A DNA stretch of 64,000 nt from Sphingorhabdus sp. SMR4y. GTDB taxonomy: Bacteria; Pseudomonadota; Alphaproteobacteria; Sphingomonadales; Sphingomonadaceae. The notes below the pieces were generated by a model. That model saw nothing but the letters and a program-made list of their open reading frames with translations. It had not been told where the DNA came from and did no database searches. Positions 36,221-43,842 of this stretch are shown piece by piece. Each line of letters opens with the position of its first letter. Position 1 is the first letter of the stretch. The stretch is from positions 2,847,001-2,911,000 of the forward strand of contig NZ_CP022336.1 in the NCBI RefSeq assembly GCF_002218195.1. Reading direction: 5' to 3'. Made by a program: the position numbers and the translations under genes.

Positions 36221-38002
36221 GTGACTGATCCAACAGGACTGCCGGATTTGGGAAACCATGCCCTGTTTCAGGGCGTGGCGCCCGAGGCGCTGCACGCGCT
36301 GCAGTCGGTTTCGGCGTTGAAGCGGGTTGCCGGTGGCGAGGCGCTGGTCCGCCAGGGGGAAGAGGCCGACGCCCTCTATTTCGTCGAATCCGGCCGGTTC
36401 CGGGTGGTGGTCAACAGGACGCGGATCGTCGCCCATATCGAAAGCGGCGAAGCGGTCGGGGAACTTGCCTTTTTCGCCGGTGGCAAGCGCACCGCCGATG
36501 TCGTGGCGATGCGCGATTCCCGCGTGCTGGAAGTGTCCCGCAGCGCCTTTGACGCGATCGCGGTGCAGCATCCCGAATTATATGCCGCCATGCTCAAGCT
36601 GGTGTCCGAGCGGCTGGCGGTTGCAACCGCGCGGACATCCTCGATAATAGCGAAAAACCCGCGGGTGGTCGCAATGCTTCCGGCGGGAACCAGCCAGTTG
36701 CCGGACGGCTTTCTGGCGCGTCTGGCAGAGGCCTTTCGAGCGGTTGTCCGGCCCGAGACGCCGGTGGTGCCAGTCGATCGCGCAACCAGCGAGGCGGCCG
36801 ACGCGCACGAATATCAGTCCTGGTTGGCCGAGCAGGAGGCAAAGGGCGCCTATGTCCTGATCGACGGCAGCGGACCGGAGGACTGGGGGCAGATGGTCTG
36901 CCGCAACGCCGATGCGCTGGTGATGGTGGCGCGGCCCGGTCAGACGGACCCTGAACCCAATGCGATGGAACAGGCTGCGATGGGCTGGATCGCCGAACCG
37001 CAGCGCACCCTGCTGCTGCTCCGCTCGAACGCTGGCAAGACGATCAGCCACAGCGGCGACTGGATCGATCCGCGTGCGCCCAAGCTGCACCATCATGTTG
37101 CGCTCGACGATGATGCGGATTTTGCCAAGATCGCTCGGTTCCTGACCGGGCGTGCAATCGGCGTGGTGCTGGCCGGGGGTGGCGCTCTGGGCTGCGCGCA
37201 TCTGGGTGTGATCAAGGCCTTGCGGCAGGCGGCTATCCCGATCGACTTCATCGGCGGAGCCAGCGCCGGGGCGGCCATGGGCGGCGCCATCGCACGCGGT
37301 ATGTCGGTCGACGAGACGCTCGACCAGATGGAGGCGATGTTCATTCACGCGAAGGCGATGAAAAGGCTGACGCTGCCGATCAATTCGCTGCTCGATCCGA
37401 CGGTGTTCGATAGCGAACTGAGAAACCGCTACGGGACAAGAGACATCGCCGACCAGCCGATCAATTTCTTTGGTGTCTCGACCAACCTGTCGACCAATGG
37501 TCTGCACATCCACCGGCGCGGGCCGCTGTGGGAATGCGTTCGCGCCTCGGGCTCGCTGCCGACCATATTGCCGCCGTTTATCGACAGCGACGGCAATATC
37601 CTGGTCGATGGCGGCGTGCTCGACAATGTGCCGGTCAAGGTGATGCACGGCCTGAAAGCCGGGCCGAATATCGTGGTGTCGCTGGGCGACCCGAACGAGG
37701 TGTGGCGCACGAAAGCATTATATACCGACATTCGTGGACGCTGGAGCCTGCTGCGCGATTTCATCCTGCGCCGCAAACAGGCGGTGGAATTTCCTTCTAT
37801 CGTCGAGATCATGTCCCGTTCGATGGTGGTGGCCAGCCGCATGGCGTCGAAGGAAATGCTCGGCGAGCAGGACATTTTGGTTAATCCGCCGATCATAGCC
37901 AATATGCAGATACTGGACTGGCATCTGGGCCGGGAACTGGCGGAAATGGCGGCCGAATATATCGGAGAGCAGGTCATTCCGACGATGGATTTCAATGAGT
38001 AA
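36221..38002 (+). CDS. Patatin-like phospholipase with cyclic-nucleotide-binding domain
   Basis: A 593-residue NTE/RssA-type phospholipase. Residues about 1-130 are a cNMP-binding (CRP-like) domain: NHALFQGVAPEALHALQSVS, LVRQGEEADALYFVESGRFR, SGEAVGELAFFAGGKRTADV. The patatin domain starts near 310: GVVLAGGGALGCAHLGVIKA (oxyanion hole), GXSXG in FIGGASAGAAMG (nucleophile Ser) and DGG in ILVDGGVLDNVPV (catalytic Asp). It would hydrolyse phospholipid or lysophospholipid ester bonds under nucleotide or voltage-like control. GTG 36221 is the start. It is the last core gene before the GTA cluster. Confidence 0.92.
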   Translation: MTDPTGLPDLGNHALFQGVAPEALHALQSVSALKRVAGGEALVRQGEEADALYFVESGRFRVVVNRTRIVAHIESGEAVGELAFFAGGKRTADVVAMRDSRVLEVSRSAFDAIAVQHPELYAAMLKLVSERLAVATARTSSIIAKNPRVVAMLPAGTSQLPDGFLARLAEAFRAVVRPETPVVPVDRATSEAADAHEYQSWLAEQEAKGAYVLIDGSGPEDWGQMVCRNADALVMVARPGQTDPEPNAMEQAAMGWIAEPQRTLLLLRSNAGKTISHSGDWIDPRAPKLHHHVALDDDADFAKIARFLTGRAIGVVLAGGGALGCAHLGVIKALRQAAIPIDFIGGASAGAAMGGAIARGMSVDETLDQMEAMFIHAKAMKRLTLPINSLLDPTVFDSELRNRYGTRDIADQPINFFGVSTNLSTNGLHIHRRGPLWECVRASGSLPTILPPFIDSDGNILVDGGVLDNVPVKVMHGLKAGPNIVVSLGDPNEVWRTKALYTDIRGRWSLLRDFILRRKQAVEFPSIVEIMSRSMVVASRMASKEMLGEQDILVNPPIIANMQILDWHLGRELAEMAAEYIGEQVIPTMDFNE

Positions 38003-38063
38003 TTTACCATATAGGTAAAAATATCTTGACAGTGTCACGCTGTTCCGGTACATATCAGGAACA
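38003..38063. promoter_or_regulatory. Promoter with two palindromes upstream of the GTA cluster
   Basis: TTGACA (38026-38031), a 17-bp spacer and TACATA (38049-38054) form a near-consensus sigma70 promoter reading toward the GTA genes. Two palindromes frame it: TTTACC-N5-GGTAAA (38003-38019), ending 6 bp before the -35 box, and TGTTCC-N11-GGAACA (38041-38063), which covers the -10 box. Such placement is expected of repressor and/or activator operators. The binding proteins are unknown. Confidence 0.65.
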
Positions 38064-38106
38064 TCGCGAAATTGTGATTCGGGCCAGCCGGCTCTGAATG
38101 ACCCCA

Positions 38107-38153
38107 CCGGACAGGCGGGGCCGTTCGGCCGGAAGGCCCTTTTTTATGTCCGG
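38107..38153 (+). terminator. Terminator-like leader hairpin ahead of the GTA small terminase gene
   Basis: GGGCC (38118-38122) and GGCCC (38135-38139) pair around a GC-rich loop and are followed by six T (38140-38145), as in a Rho-independent terminator. CCGGACA (38107-38113) and TGTCCGG (38147-38153) form an enclosing stem that is mutually compatible only with a different fold, so this may be an attenuator. A transcript from the promoter at 38026-38054 would be about 80 nt long if it stopped here. It could equally be the terminator of the patatin gene. Confidence 0.55.
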
Positions 38154-38185
38154 ACGGTTCGCGGCGGTCCGGCACGGAGCAGATT

Positions 38186-38674
38186 ATGGCAAAAGCAAAA
38201 ATCGGGGGTCTATATGATGACAGGCGCAAGGTGAAATTCCTGAAAAATCTCGCCACCAGTTCGCATGTGTCGGCCTCGGCAAAAGCCGCCGGTGTCGGAA
38301 TTTCGACCGTCTATAGCTGGCGCGAACGGGATCCGGAATTTCTCCGCGCATGGATGCGGGCGCTTGCCGCCGGCTATGAGCTGCTTGAAGTCGATATGCT
38401 CGAACGCGCGCGCAACGGCGTCGAGAAGCCGGTTTTCCACGAAGGAAAGGAAGTGGCGAGGGTCCGGCACTATAATGACGGCATCGGCGTCAAACTGTTG
38501 CTGGCGCACCGGCAGATGGTGGCGATGATCCGCGCAGCCGAGGAGGATATCAACCCAGAACAGGTACGCGCGAGCCTGGACCGGAAGCTGGCAGATATGC
38601 GGGAAAGGTTGCTCAAGCGGGAGGCGCTGGCCGAGGGGCGGGCAGGGTCGACGGCTTCTGACAATGATGAATGA
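38186..38674 (+). CDS. GTA small terminase-like protein (g1)
   Basis: A 162-residue protein with an N-terminal helix-turn-helix (VKFLKNLATSSHVSASAKAA, GVGISTVYSWRERDPEFLRA) as expected of small terminase subunits, which recognise DNA and regulate the large subunit. The middle has RARNGVEKPVFHEGKEVARV and NDGIGVKLLLAHRQ; the C-terminus is a charged helix (LDRKLADMRERLLKREALAE). Its 3' end overlaps the large terminase gene by 11 bp. GTA versions are thought to have lost sequence specificity, permitting random packaging; here that is inference from the family. Confidence 0.82.
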   Translation: MAKAKIGGLYDDRRKVKFLKNLATSSHVSASAKAAGVGISTVYSWRERDPEFLRAWMRALAAGYELLEVDMLERARNGVEKPVFHEGKEVARVRHYNDGIGVKLLLAHRQMVAMIRAAEEDINPEQVRASLDRKLADMRERLLKREALAEGRAGSTASDNDE

Positions 38675-40055
38675 TGGCAACGCAACGGAATTATTGGCCC
38701 GACTGACGCCGCGCGATCGCCAGATGTTTGTCTCGCGGCTGAGCACGATAGAGCAGCAGGAATTTCTGTATCGCTGGCCGTTCTGGGCGCGGCCCGAACA
38801 AATGCCGCCTGCCGGCGACTGGTTGATCTGGCTGATCATGGCAGGGCGTGGCTTTGGCAAGACCCGGGCCGGGGCCGAATGGGTGCGTCATATCGCCGAA
38901 GGCGATGGCAGCGCCCGTTTTGCGCTGGTTGGCGCGAACTATGCCGAAACCCGGACCGTGATGGTCGAAGGAGAAAGCGGCCTGCTGTCGATTGCGCCGC
39001 CCAAGCAGCGGCCGGTCTGGGAGCCTTCGCTGAAGCGGCTGACCTGGGAGAATGGCGCGCAGGCGCATCTCTATTCGGCTGCCGAACCGGAGGGCCTGCG
39101 CGGTCCCCAGCACAGCCATGGCTGGTGCGACGAGATCGCCAAGTGGATGAACAATGCCGGGCAGGCGGAAGCCGCCTGGGACAATCTGAAAATGGGTCTG
39201 CGGCTTGGCTCTCGGCCGCAACTGGTCGCCACCACAACGCCGCGACCGGTGCCGCTGGTGCGGGCGCTGGTTAGCGGGGAGGTGACAATCACGACCGGAC
39301 GGACGCAGGACAATCATCTGCATCTGCCGGCCGCCTTTCTGACCGCCATGGAGGCCGACTATCGCGGCACGCGGCTGGGACGGCAGGAACTGGACGGCGA
39401 GCTGATAGAGGATGTCGAAGGGGCGCTCTGGACAAGGGCGATGATCGAGGGGTGCCGGGTTGGCCGTGACGCCGTTCGTGTCGAGCATAGTCGATACACA
39501 GGGGATAGCGCGAACCGGTCTCTCGCCTGCGCTCGAGACGAACGGGATATGGGCCTGGTCCGTATCGTCATCGGGGTTGATCCACCGGCATCGAAAAGCG
39601 GTGATGCCTGCGGCATCATTGTTGCGGGCCTGGGCGGGGATGGCAAAGCCTATGTGCTGGCCGATGCCAGCGTGGAAAAGGCCAGCCCCGAAACCTGGGC
39701 GCGCAAGGTGGCGGAGGCCGCTGATCGCTTTGAGGCCGACCGGATCATTGCCGAAGCCAACCAGGGCGGCGCGATGGTCAAGTCGGTGCTGCAGGCGGCG
39801 AAGATTTCGCTGCCGGTGAAGCTGGTCCACGCCGCGCGCGGCAAGGTTGCAAGAGCGGAGCCGGTGGCGGCGCTTTATGAAAATGAGCGGGTGCGTCATG
39901 TCGGCGCTTTTCCGCAGCTCGAGGACGAGATGTGCGGTTTGCTGGTTGGCGGCGGCTATGAGGGGCCGGGGCGCTCGCCCGATCGGGCGGATGCGCTGGT
40001 CTGGGCGTTGACGGAACTGATGCTGGGGAAAAGGCGGGAACCGCGGGTGCGGTGA
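38664..40055 (+). CDS. terL: GTA large terminase (g2)
   Basis: DNA-packaging motor of 463 residues. ATPase: Walker A MAGRGFGKTRAGAEW (about 60-73), Walker B/catalytic Glu in HGWCDEIAKW (about 152-161), and the coupling segment ATTTPRPVPLVRAL. Nuclease: IGVDPPASKSGDACG (first metal Asp), IIAEANQGGAMV and PDRADALVWALTELM (last Asp). Between them, about residues 270-295 (DAVRVEHSRYTGDSANRSLA and on), the sequence departs from the family and coincides with a REP-like inverted element at 39472-39545 that keeps the frame open. Whether the enzyme tolerates this insert is unknown. Confidence 0.93.
   Translation: MMNDGNATELLARLTPRDRQMFVSRLSTIEQQEFLYRWPFWARPEQMPPAGDWLIWLIMAGRGFGKTRAGAEWVRHIAEGDGSARFALVGANYAETRTVMVEGESGLLSIAPPKQRPVWEPSLKRLTWENGAQAHLYSAAEPEGLRGPQHSHGWCDEIAKWMNNAGQAEAAWDNLKMGLRLGSRPQLVATTTPRPVPLVRALVSGEVTITTGRTQDNHLHLPAAFLTAMEADYRGTRLGRQELDGELIEDVEGALWTRAMIEGCRVGRDAVRVEHSRYTGDSANRSLACARDERDMGLVRIVIGVDPPASKSGDACGIIVAGLGGDGKAYVLADASVEKASPETWARKVAEAADRFEADRIIAEANQGGAMVKSVLQAAKISLPVKLVHAARGKVARAEPVAALYENERVRHVGAFPQLEDEMCGLLVGGGYEGPGRSPDRADALVWALTELMLGKRREPRVR
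39472..39545. repeat. REP-like inverted element inside terL
   Basis: CCGTTCGTGTCGAGC (39472-39486) and GCTCGAGACGAACGG (39531-39545) are 15-bp inverted arms with one mismatch, a form I recognise from the REP/BIME elements common in sphingomonads and other proteobacteria (CCGTTCGTG...GAGC type). The 74-bp element is translated in frame between the ATPase and nuclease domains of the large terminase. Confidence 0.65.
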
Positions 40056-40074
40056 ATGGCCTGTCGAATGGCGC

Positions 40075-40150
40075 GTGCTCCGCACTTGATGCGGAGCTCT
40101 CTCGGCATTCAGTTGCTATCCGCCAGAGCTCCGCATCAAGTGCGAAGCAC
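40075..40150. repeat. 26-bp inverted repeat between terL and the portal gene
   Basis: CGCACTTGATGCGGAGCTCT (40081-40100) is perfectly inverted at 40125-40144, and the arms extend to 26 bp with one mismatch (40075-40100 and 40125-40150), separated by 24 bp. The motif AGCTCCGCATC also occurs in a small stem near 28547-28565, so it is probably a dispersed intergenic repeat. In RNA it would form a very stable hairpin that could limit read-through or protect the upstream transcript. Confidence 0.75.
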
Positions 40151-40173
40151 ATCGCGTAATAGAGGAAATAAAC

Positions 40174-41307
40174 ATGACATTCTGGGAAAATATCACGCTC
40201 GCCTTCAAGGGCGGGGGTGCCTCCTTGCGGCCGCCTTTGGGGCGCAGCTATATCGGCACTTATGGTGGCGCGGCTCTTTCGGGGGACGCGCCCTTTTCTT
40301 ATGAGGGCCGGGTGCGCGAGGCCTATGTCGAAAATGCGATTGCCCAGCGGGCGGTGCGCATTGTCGCCGAAGGGGTTGGCGGCGCGCCGCTGGTCCCGGT
40401 GGAAGGCAAGCTTGCGGCCCTGGTCGAAGGAAGCGGCGCGGGGCAGTCGCTGCTGGAGACTGTCGCGGCGCATCTGCTGCTGCATGGCAATGCCTATGTC
40501 CAGATCATCCATGGCGATGACGAGCCTGCCGAGCTTTACGCGCTCCGCCCCGACCGGATCACGGTCGAGCCCGATGCCAAGGGCTGGCCAGTGGCTTATG
40601 CCTATCGGGCCGGTGAACATCGCACCCGCTTTGCCGCGCAGGACGCGATGGGCCGCCCGGCGATCATCCATCTCAAGGGCTTCCACCCGACCGATGACCA
40701 TTATGGGCTCGGCTGTCTGGGCGCGGCGGCAAAGGCGGTGGCGGTGCATAATGCGGCGGCGAAATGGAACAAGGCGATCCTCGACAATGCGGCGCGCCCA
40801 TCCGGGGCGCTGGTCTATGATCCGGGCGCGGATGGATCGGCGTTGACTGGCGAGCAGTTCGACCGGCTGAAGGCCGAGATGGAGGCGAGCTTTGCCGGTT
40901 CCGGCAATGCCGGGCGGCCGATGCTGCTCGAGGGCGGTCTGAAATGGCAGGCGATGAGCCTGACTCCGGCGGACATGGATTTTGTCGCCCTGAAAGAGGC
41001 GGCGGCGCGGGAAATCGCGCTGGCCTTTGGCGTGCCGCCGATGCTGCTCGGGCTGCCCGGTGACAACAGCTACGCCAATTATCGCGAGGCCAACCGGGCC
41101 TTGTGGCGGCTGACGATATTGCCGCTGGCGGGGAAGATCCTGGATGGATTGTCTGGGGCGCTGGGCAGCTGGTGGCCGGATGTAAAGCTGGCGGTGGACC
41201 GGGACCAGATCCCGGCCTTGTCGGAGGATCGGGAGCGGTTGTGGAAGCAGGTGTGCGAGGCGGACTTCCTGTCGCCGGAAGAGAAGCGGGCGATGCTGGG
41301 GGTGTAG
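40174..41307 (+). CDS. GTA portal protein (HK97 type, g3)
   Basis: Portal protein of 377 residues forming the dodecameric DNA entry ring at the capsid vertex. Typical HK97-family blocks: YVENAIAQRAVRIVAEGVGG, LLETVAAHLLLHGNAYVQII, YALRPDRITVEPDAKG, HLKGFHPTDDHYGLGCLGAA, KAILDNAARPSGALVY and FGVPPMLLGLPGDNSYANYR, with LWRLTILPLAGKILDGL near the end. Start ATG 40174 follows GAGGAAA. It is preceded by the 26-bp inverted repeat and followed by repeat copy C, so it is no longer tightly coupled to its neighbours. Confidence 0.93.
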   Translation: MTFWENITLAFKGGGASLRPPLGRSYIGTYGGAALSGDAPFSYEGRVREAYVENAIAQRAVRIVAEGVGGAPLVPVEGKLAALVEGSGAGQSLLETVAAHLLLHGNAYVQIIHGDDEPAELYALRPDRITVEPDAKGWPVAYAYRAGEHRTRFAAQDAMGRPAIIHLKGFHPTDDHYGLGCLGAAAKAVAVHNAAAKWNKAILDNAARPSGALVYDPGADGSALTGEQFDRLKAEMEASFAGSGNAGRPMLLEGGLKWQAMSLTPADMDFVALKEAAAREIALAFGVPPMLLGLPGDNSYANYREANRALWRLTILPLAGKILDGLSGALGSWWPDVKLAVDRDQIPALSEDRERLWKQVCEADFLSPEEKRAMLGV

Positions 41308-41316
41308 ATTCATTTT

Positions 41317-41580
41317 GTCTCGCGGCAGTTCGCTGCGCGAACGCCTCCGACGGGGATTTTTTGTTTAACCTCAGGCGCCGGGCGGGCGCATCCGCGCCCT
41401 TGGCTTTCGCGCCATAAGGCGCGGCGGCCGGTCGGCCTTGCCTCGTTGCGCTCGGTTAGAAACCAGCCACGAGTGTGAGCGCCGAACCGACGCGAAGCGG
41501 AGGCAAGCGCGACCGCGCGTCCGCAGCGTAGCGAGGATAGCCAAGCGGGCGGATGCCCGCGCCCGGCGCTTGAGGTTAAA
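41317..41580. repeat. Dispersed palindromic repeat, copy C (inside the GTA cluster)
   Basis: Non-coding 260-bp insert between the portal gene and the next GTA gene. It begins GTCTCGCGGCAGTTCGCT, contains ACGCCTCCGACGGGGATTTTTT, then inverted ends AACCTCAGGCGCCGGGCGGG (41367 on) and GGCGCTTGAGGTTAA (to 41579), with inner inverted segments TTGCCTCGTTGCGCTCGGTT and CGAAGCGGAGGCAAGCG. Positions 41341-41445 match copy D 45404-45508 with one difference in 105 bp, and in the same orientation. Confidence 0.85.
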
Positions 41581-41597
41581 ACGGAGTTTTATACAAA

Positions 41598-41906
41598 ATG
41601 CAAAATAACGAAATGCTCGCCCGCCTGATGGCGCAGGCGGAAGGCGATGGCGCGGATCTGGTGACATTGCGCGCGATTGTCGAGGAGGCGACCGACAGCG
41701 GCGCGGTGCGGGTGCTGGACCGGCTTGGCCTGTCCGACCCGGGCGCCGAGGATGATATTGACGAGTTGCGCGAACTGCTCCGCGCCTGGCGCGACGCCAA
41801 GGCGAGCGCGTGGAAGGCGGCGATCCGCTGGATCGTGCGGGGGGTGCTGGCGCTGCTCTTGGTCGGCATCGCGATGCGGCTGGGTCTGGGGCATCTGGTG
41901 TCGTGA
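41598..41906 (+). CDS. Small GTA membrane protein (g3.5, DUF6127-like)
   Basis: A 102-residue protein at the position of RcGTA g3.5. The first ~70 residues are acidic and helical (LARLMAQAEGDGADLVTLRA, RVLDRLGLSDPGAEDDIDEL), followed by WRDAKASAWKAAIRWIVRG and one membrane helix (VLALLLVGIAMRLGLGHLV). It resembles DUF6127 proteins that accompany GTA portal genes; the role is not known. The stop lies near a GTG that could begin the protease, but a repeat pair intervenes before the conserved protease domain. Confidence 0.75.
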   Translation: MQNNEMLARLMAQAEGDGADLVTLRAIVEEATDSGAVRVLDRLGLSDPGAEDDIDELRELLRAWRDAKASAWKAAIRWIVRGVLALLLVGIAMRLGLGHLVS

Positions 41907-42457
41907 GAGAGGTGGAACGGGCTGTTTGTGGTGAGCTTTTCGAACCACGCCTCTCGGACGAGCAGTGCCCTTCGACAGGCTCAGGGCGAACGGATATCAC
42001 CGCAAAAGGTCCTTCGACAGGCTCAGCACGAACGGATTTTCTTTCAGTGATACCGGACACCATCCGCTTCGCCGGCTATGCCGCGATCTTCGACCGGGTG
42101 GATCGGGGCGGCGATATCGTCAGGCCGGGCGCGTTCGGCGATCTGGCCGAAGGACAATCCCTGCCGCTGCTCTGGCAACATGATCCGATGCAGCAGATCG
42201 GCCGGGTTGATTTTGCCCGTGAGGACCGGCGCGGATTGCGGGTCATCGGGACTGTTTCTACCACGACCCGGGCCGGACGGGAGGCGGCCGCCTTGTTGTC
42301 CGGCGCGTCGGTGAAGGGGCTGAGCTTCGGCTACCGCGTCAAGCGGGCGACGGGCGAAAAGCCGCGCGAATTGCTCGATCTGGATGTCGCGGAAATTTCG
42401 CTGGTGACAGCTCCGATGCAAGCACTGGCGCGCGTTCATCTGGTCCGTAAGCCCTGA
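41903..42457 (+). CDS. GTA prohead protease (HK97 family, g4), start extended by repeats
   Basis: Serine protease that matures the capsid. The conserved domain runs from IRFAGYAAIFDRVDRGGDIV to the end and contains LLWQHDPMQQIG (catalytic His), GREAAALLSGASVKGLSFGY (catalytic Ser) and LDVAEISLVTAPMQALA. The frame is open from GTG 41903, which overlaps the previous stop by 4 bp. The domain itself could start at GTG 42047 (136 residues), close to the usual length. The 48 codons between contain two REP elements read as STGSGRTD and STGSARTD, so the true start is uncertain. Confidence 0.82.
   Translation: MREVERAVCGELFEPRLSDEQCPSTGSGRTDITAKGPSTGSARTDFLSVIPDTIRFAGYAAIFDRVDRGGDIVRPGAFGDLAEGQSLPLLWQHDPMQQIGRVDFAREDRRGLRVIGTVSTTTRAGREAAALLSGASVKGLSFGYRVKRATGEKPRELLDLDVAEISLVTAPMQALARVHLVRKP
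41968..42035. repeat. Two tandem REP elements at the start of the protease gene
   Basis: CCCTTCGACAGGCTCAGGGC (41968 on, to 41993) and CCTTCGACAGGCTCAGCACG (42011-42035) are two near-identical 25-bp units, 18 bp apart, both ending GAACGG. This sequence is a widespread REP unit in bacteria, often intergenic. Here both copies fall in the open frame between g3.5 and the conserved part of g4. Confidence 0.8.
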
Positions 42458-42552
42458 TTCGACCGCGCGAAGACGCGAAGAGGAACGATCTGTTTTGTGA
42501 CTGCGTGCGATTTCGACAATCGAATGAAAATTAACCCCAGGAAAGGAATATC

Positions 42553-43737
42553 ATGGAACTCTCTCCCAATACCCCCCTCGAAACCAAGGCGGATCCGCTC
42601 GAGGCGTCGTTTGATGCGGTGCTGATGGCGGAAGAGACCGAAAGTCATGGCAAGGCGATTGCTGCCTTGCGCGGCGATGTGGACGGCCTGAAGGGGCAGG
42701 TCGAGGCGATCGGCAAGGCTTCGGCGCGACCCGCGCTGGCCGGAAATATCGATGGCGCGAAGGGGATGCCGTCTTCGGCTGCTGCGCAGGATTTTGTCGC
42801 GAAATATCTCCGGCGCGGGAACCATGAGGGCGTCGAGCTGAAAAGCTTTTCCGGGGCCTCTGGACCCGAGGGCGGTTTTGCCGTGCCACAGGAGATTGAC
42901 GGGCTGATCGGGGCGACGCTCAAGGATATTTCGCCGATCCGCGCGATCGCGACCGTGGTGCAGACCGGCACGGCGGGTTATCGCAAGCTGGTCACCACCG
43001 GCGGCACGCCCTCCGGCTGGGTCAGCGAGACCGCGGGGCGTCCGGAAACCGATACGCCCGATTTCAACGAGATCGCGCCGCCGACCGGCGAGCTTTACGC
43101 CAATCCGGCGGCGTCTCAGGCGATGCTCGATGACGCGGCCTTTGACGTCGAATCCTGGCTGGCCGACGAGATTGCCCGCGAATTTGCGCAAGCCGAGGGG
43201 GCGGCCTTTGTCGGTGGTTCCGGGGTTAACCAGCCGCGCGGTTTTCTCAATGCGACGGTGACCGATGAGAGCGATGATGTGCGGGCCTTCGGCTCGCTGC
43301 AATATGTGCCGTCGGGCGCGAGCGGTGACTTTGACAGCGAAGATGTGCTGGTCGATCTGGTGCACACGCTGCGGCCCGCTTACCGGCAGGGCGCGAGTTT
43401 TGTGATGAACAGCTCGACGCTCGCCCATATTCGCAAGTTCAAGACGGCGGACGGTGCTTTTCTGTGGCAGCCGTCGCTGGCCAATGGACAGCCCGCGACG
43501 CTGCTCGGCTATCCGGTGGTGGAGGCCGAGGACATGCCCGATATTGCCGCCGACAGCCTGGCGATTGCCTTTGGCAACTTCCGCGCCGGTTACCTGATCG
43601 CCGAACGCAGCGCGACCCGCATCTTGCGCGATCCGTTCACCAACAAGCCGTTCGTCCATTTCTACGCGACCAAGCGGGTTGGCGGACAGGTGATGAATTC
43701 GGAAGCGATCAAGCTGATGCAGTTCAGCGCTTCCTGA
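42553..43737 (+). CDS. GTA major capsid protein (HK97 fold, g5)
   Basis: Capsid protein of 394 residues. The N-terminal ~60 residues form a coiled-coil scaffold (FDAVLMAEETESHGKAIAAL, VDGLKGQVEAIGKA) removed by the prohead protease in the family. The HK97 fold follows: SGASGPEGGFAVPQEIDGLI, FNEIAPPTGELYANPAASQA, WLADEIAREFAQAEGAAFVG, VMNSSTLAHIRKFKTADGAF and LLGYPVVEAEDMPDIAADSL. ATG 42553 has AAGGAA upstream. It is followed by a strong hairpin (43764-43807), which may raise capsid yield relative to distal genes. Confidence 0.95.
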   Translation: MELSPNTPLETKADPLEASFDAVLMAEETESHGKAIAALRGDVDGLKGQVEAIGKASARPALAGNIDGAKGMPSSAAAQDFVAKYLRRGNHEGVELKSFSGASGPEGGFAVPQEIDGLIGATLKDISPIRAIATVVQTGTAGYRKLVTTGGTPSGWVSETAGRPETDTPDFNEIAPPTGELYANPAASQAMLDDAAFDVESWLADEIAREFAQAEGAAFVGGSGVNQPRGFLNATVTDESDDVRAFGSLQYVPSGASGDFDSEDVLVDLVHTLRPAYRQGASFVMNSSTLAHIRKFKTADGAFLWQPSLANGQPATLLGYPVVEAEDMPDIAADSLAIAFGNFRAGYLIAERSATRILRDPFTNKPFVHFYATKRVGGQVMNSEAIKLMQFSAS

Positions 43738-43763
43738 ACCTCCTTGCTGTGCTTCGGCGCAGC

Positions 43764-43814
43764 GCGCCCGTGCCGGTTGCTCCCCCCTCTCGATCCGGCA
43801 CGGGCGCATCTTTT
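43764..43814 (+). terminator. Terminator-like hairpin after the capsid gene
   Basis: GCGCCCGTGCCGG (43764-43776) and CCGGCACGGGCGC (43795-43807) are perfect 13-bp arms with an 18-nt loop, followed by ATCTTTT. A partial terminator or 3'-end stabiliser between the capsid and g6 genes would allow the capsid, needed in hundreds of copies, to exceed the tail proteins. Confidence 0.6.
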
Positions 43815-43842
43815 GAACCATGAATGAAAGGATGGCGCGACC

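Noticed and set aside
38041-38063. SOS (LexA) box at the GTA promoter
   Set aside because: TGTTCC-N11-GGAACA is an inverted repeat, whereas the alphaproteobacterial LexA site is the direct repeat GTTC-N7-GTTC.
41308-41597. Additional small genes in the repeat between portal and g3.5
   Set aside because: Open frames there are translations of the dispersed palindromic repeat, seen again at copies A, B and D in other frames.
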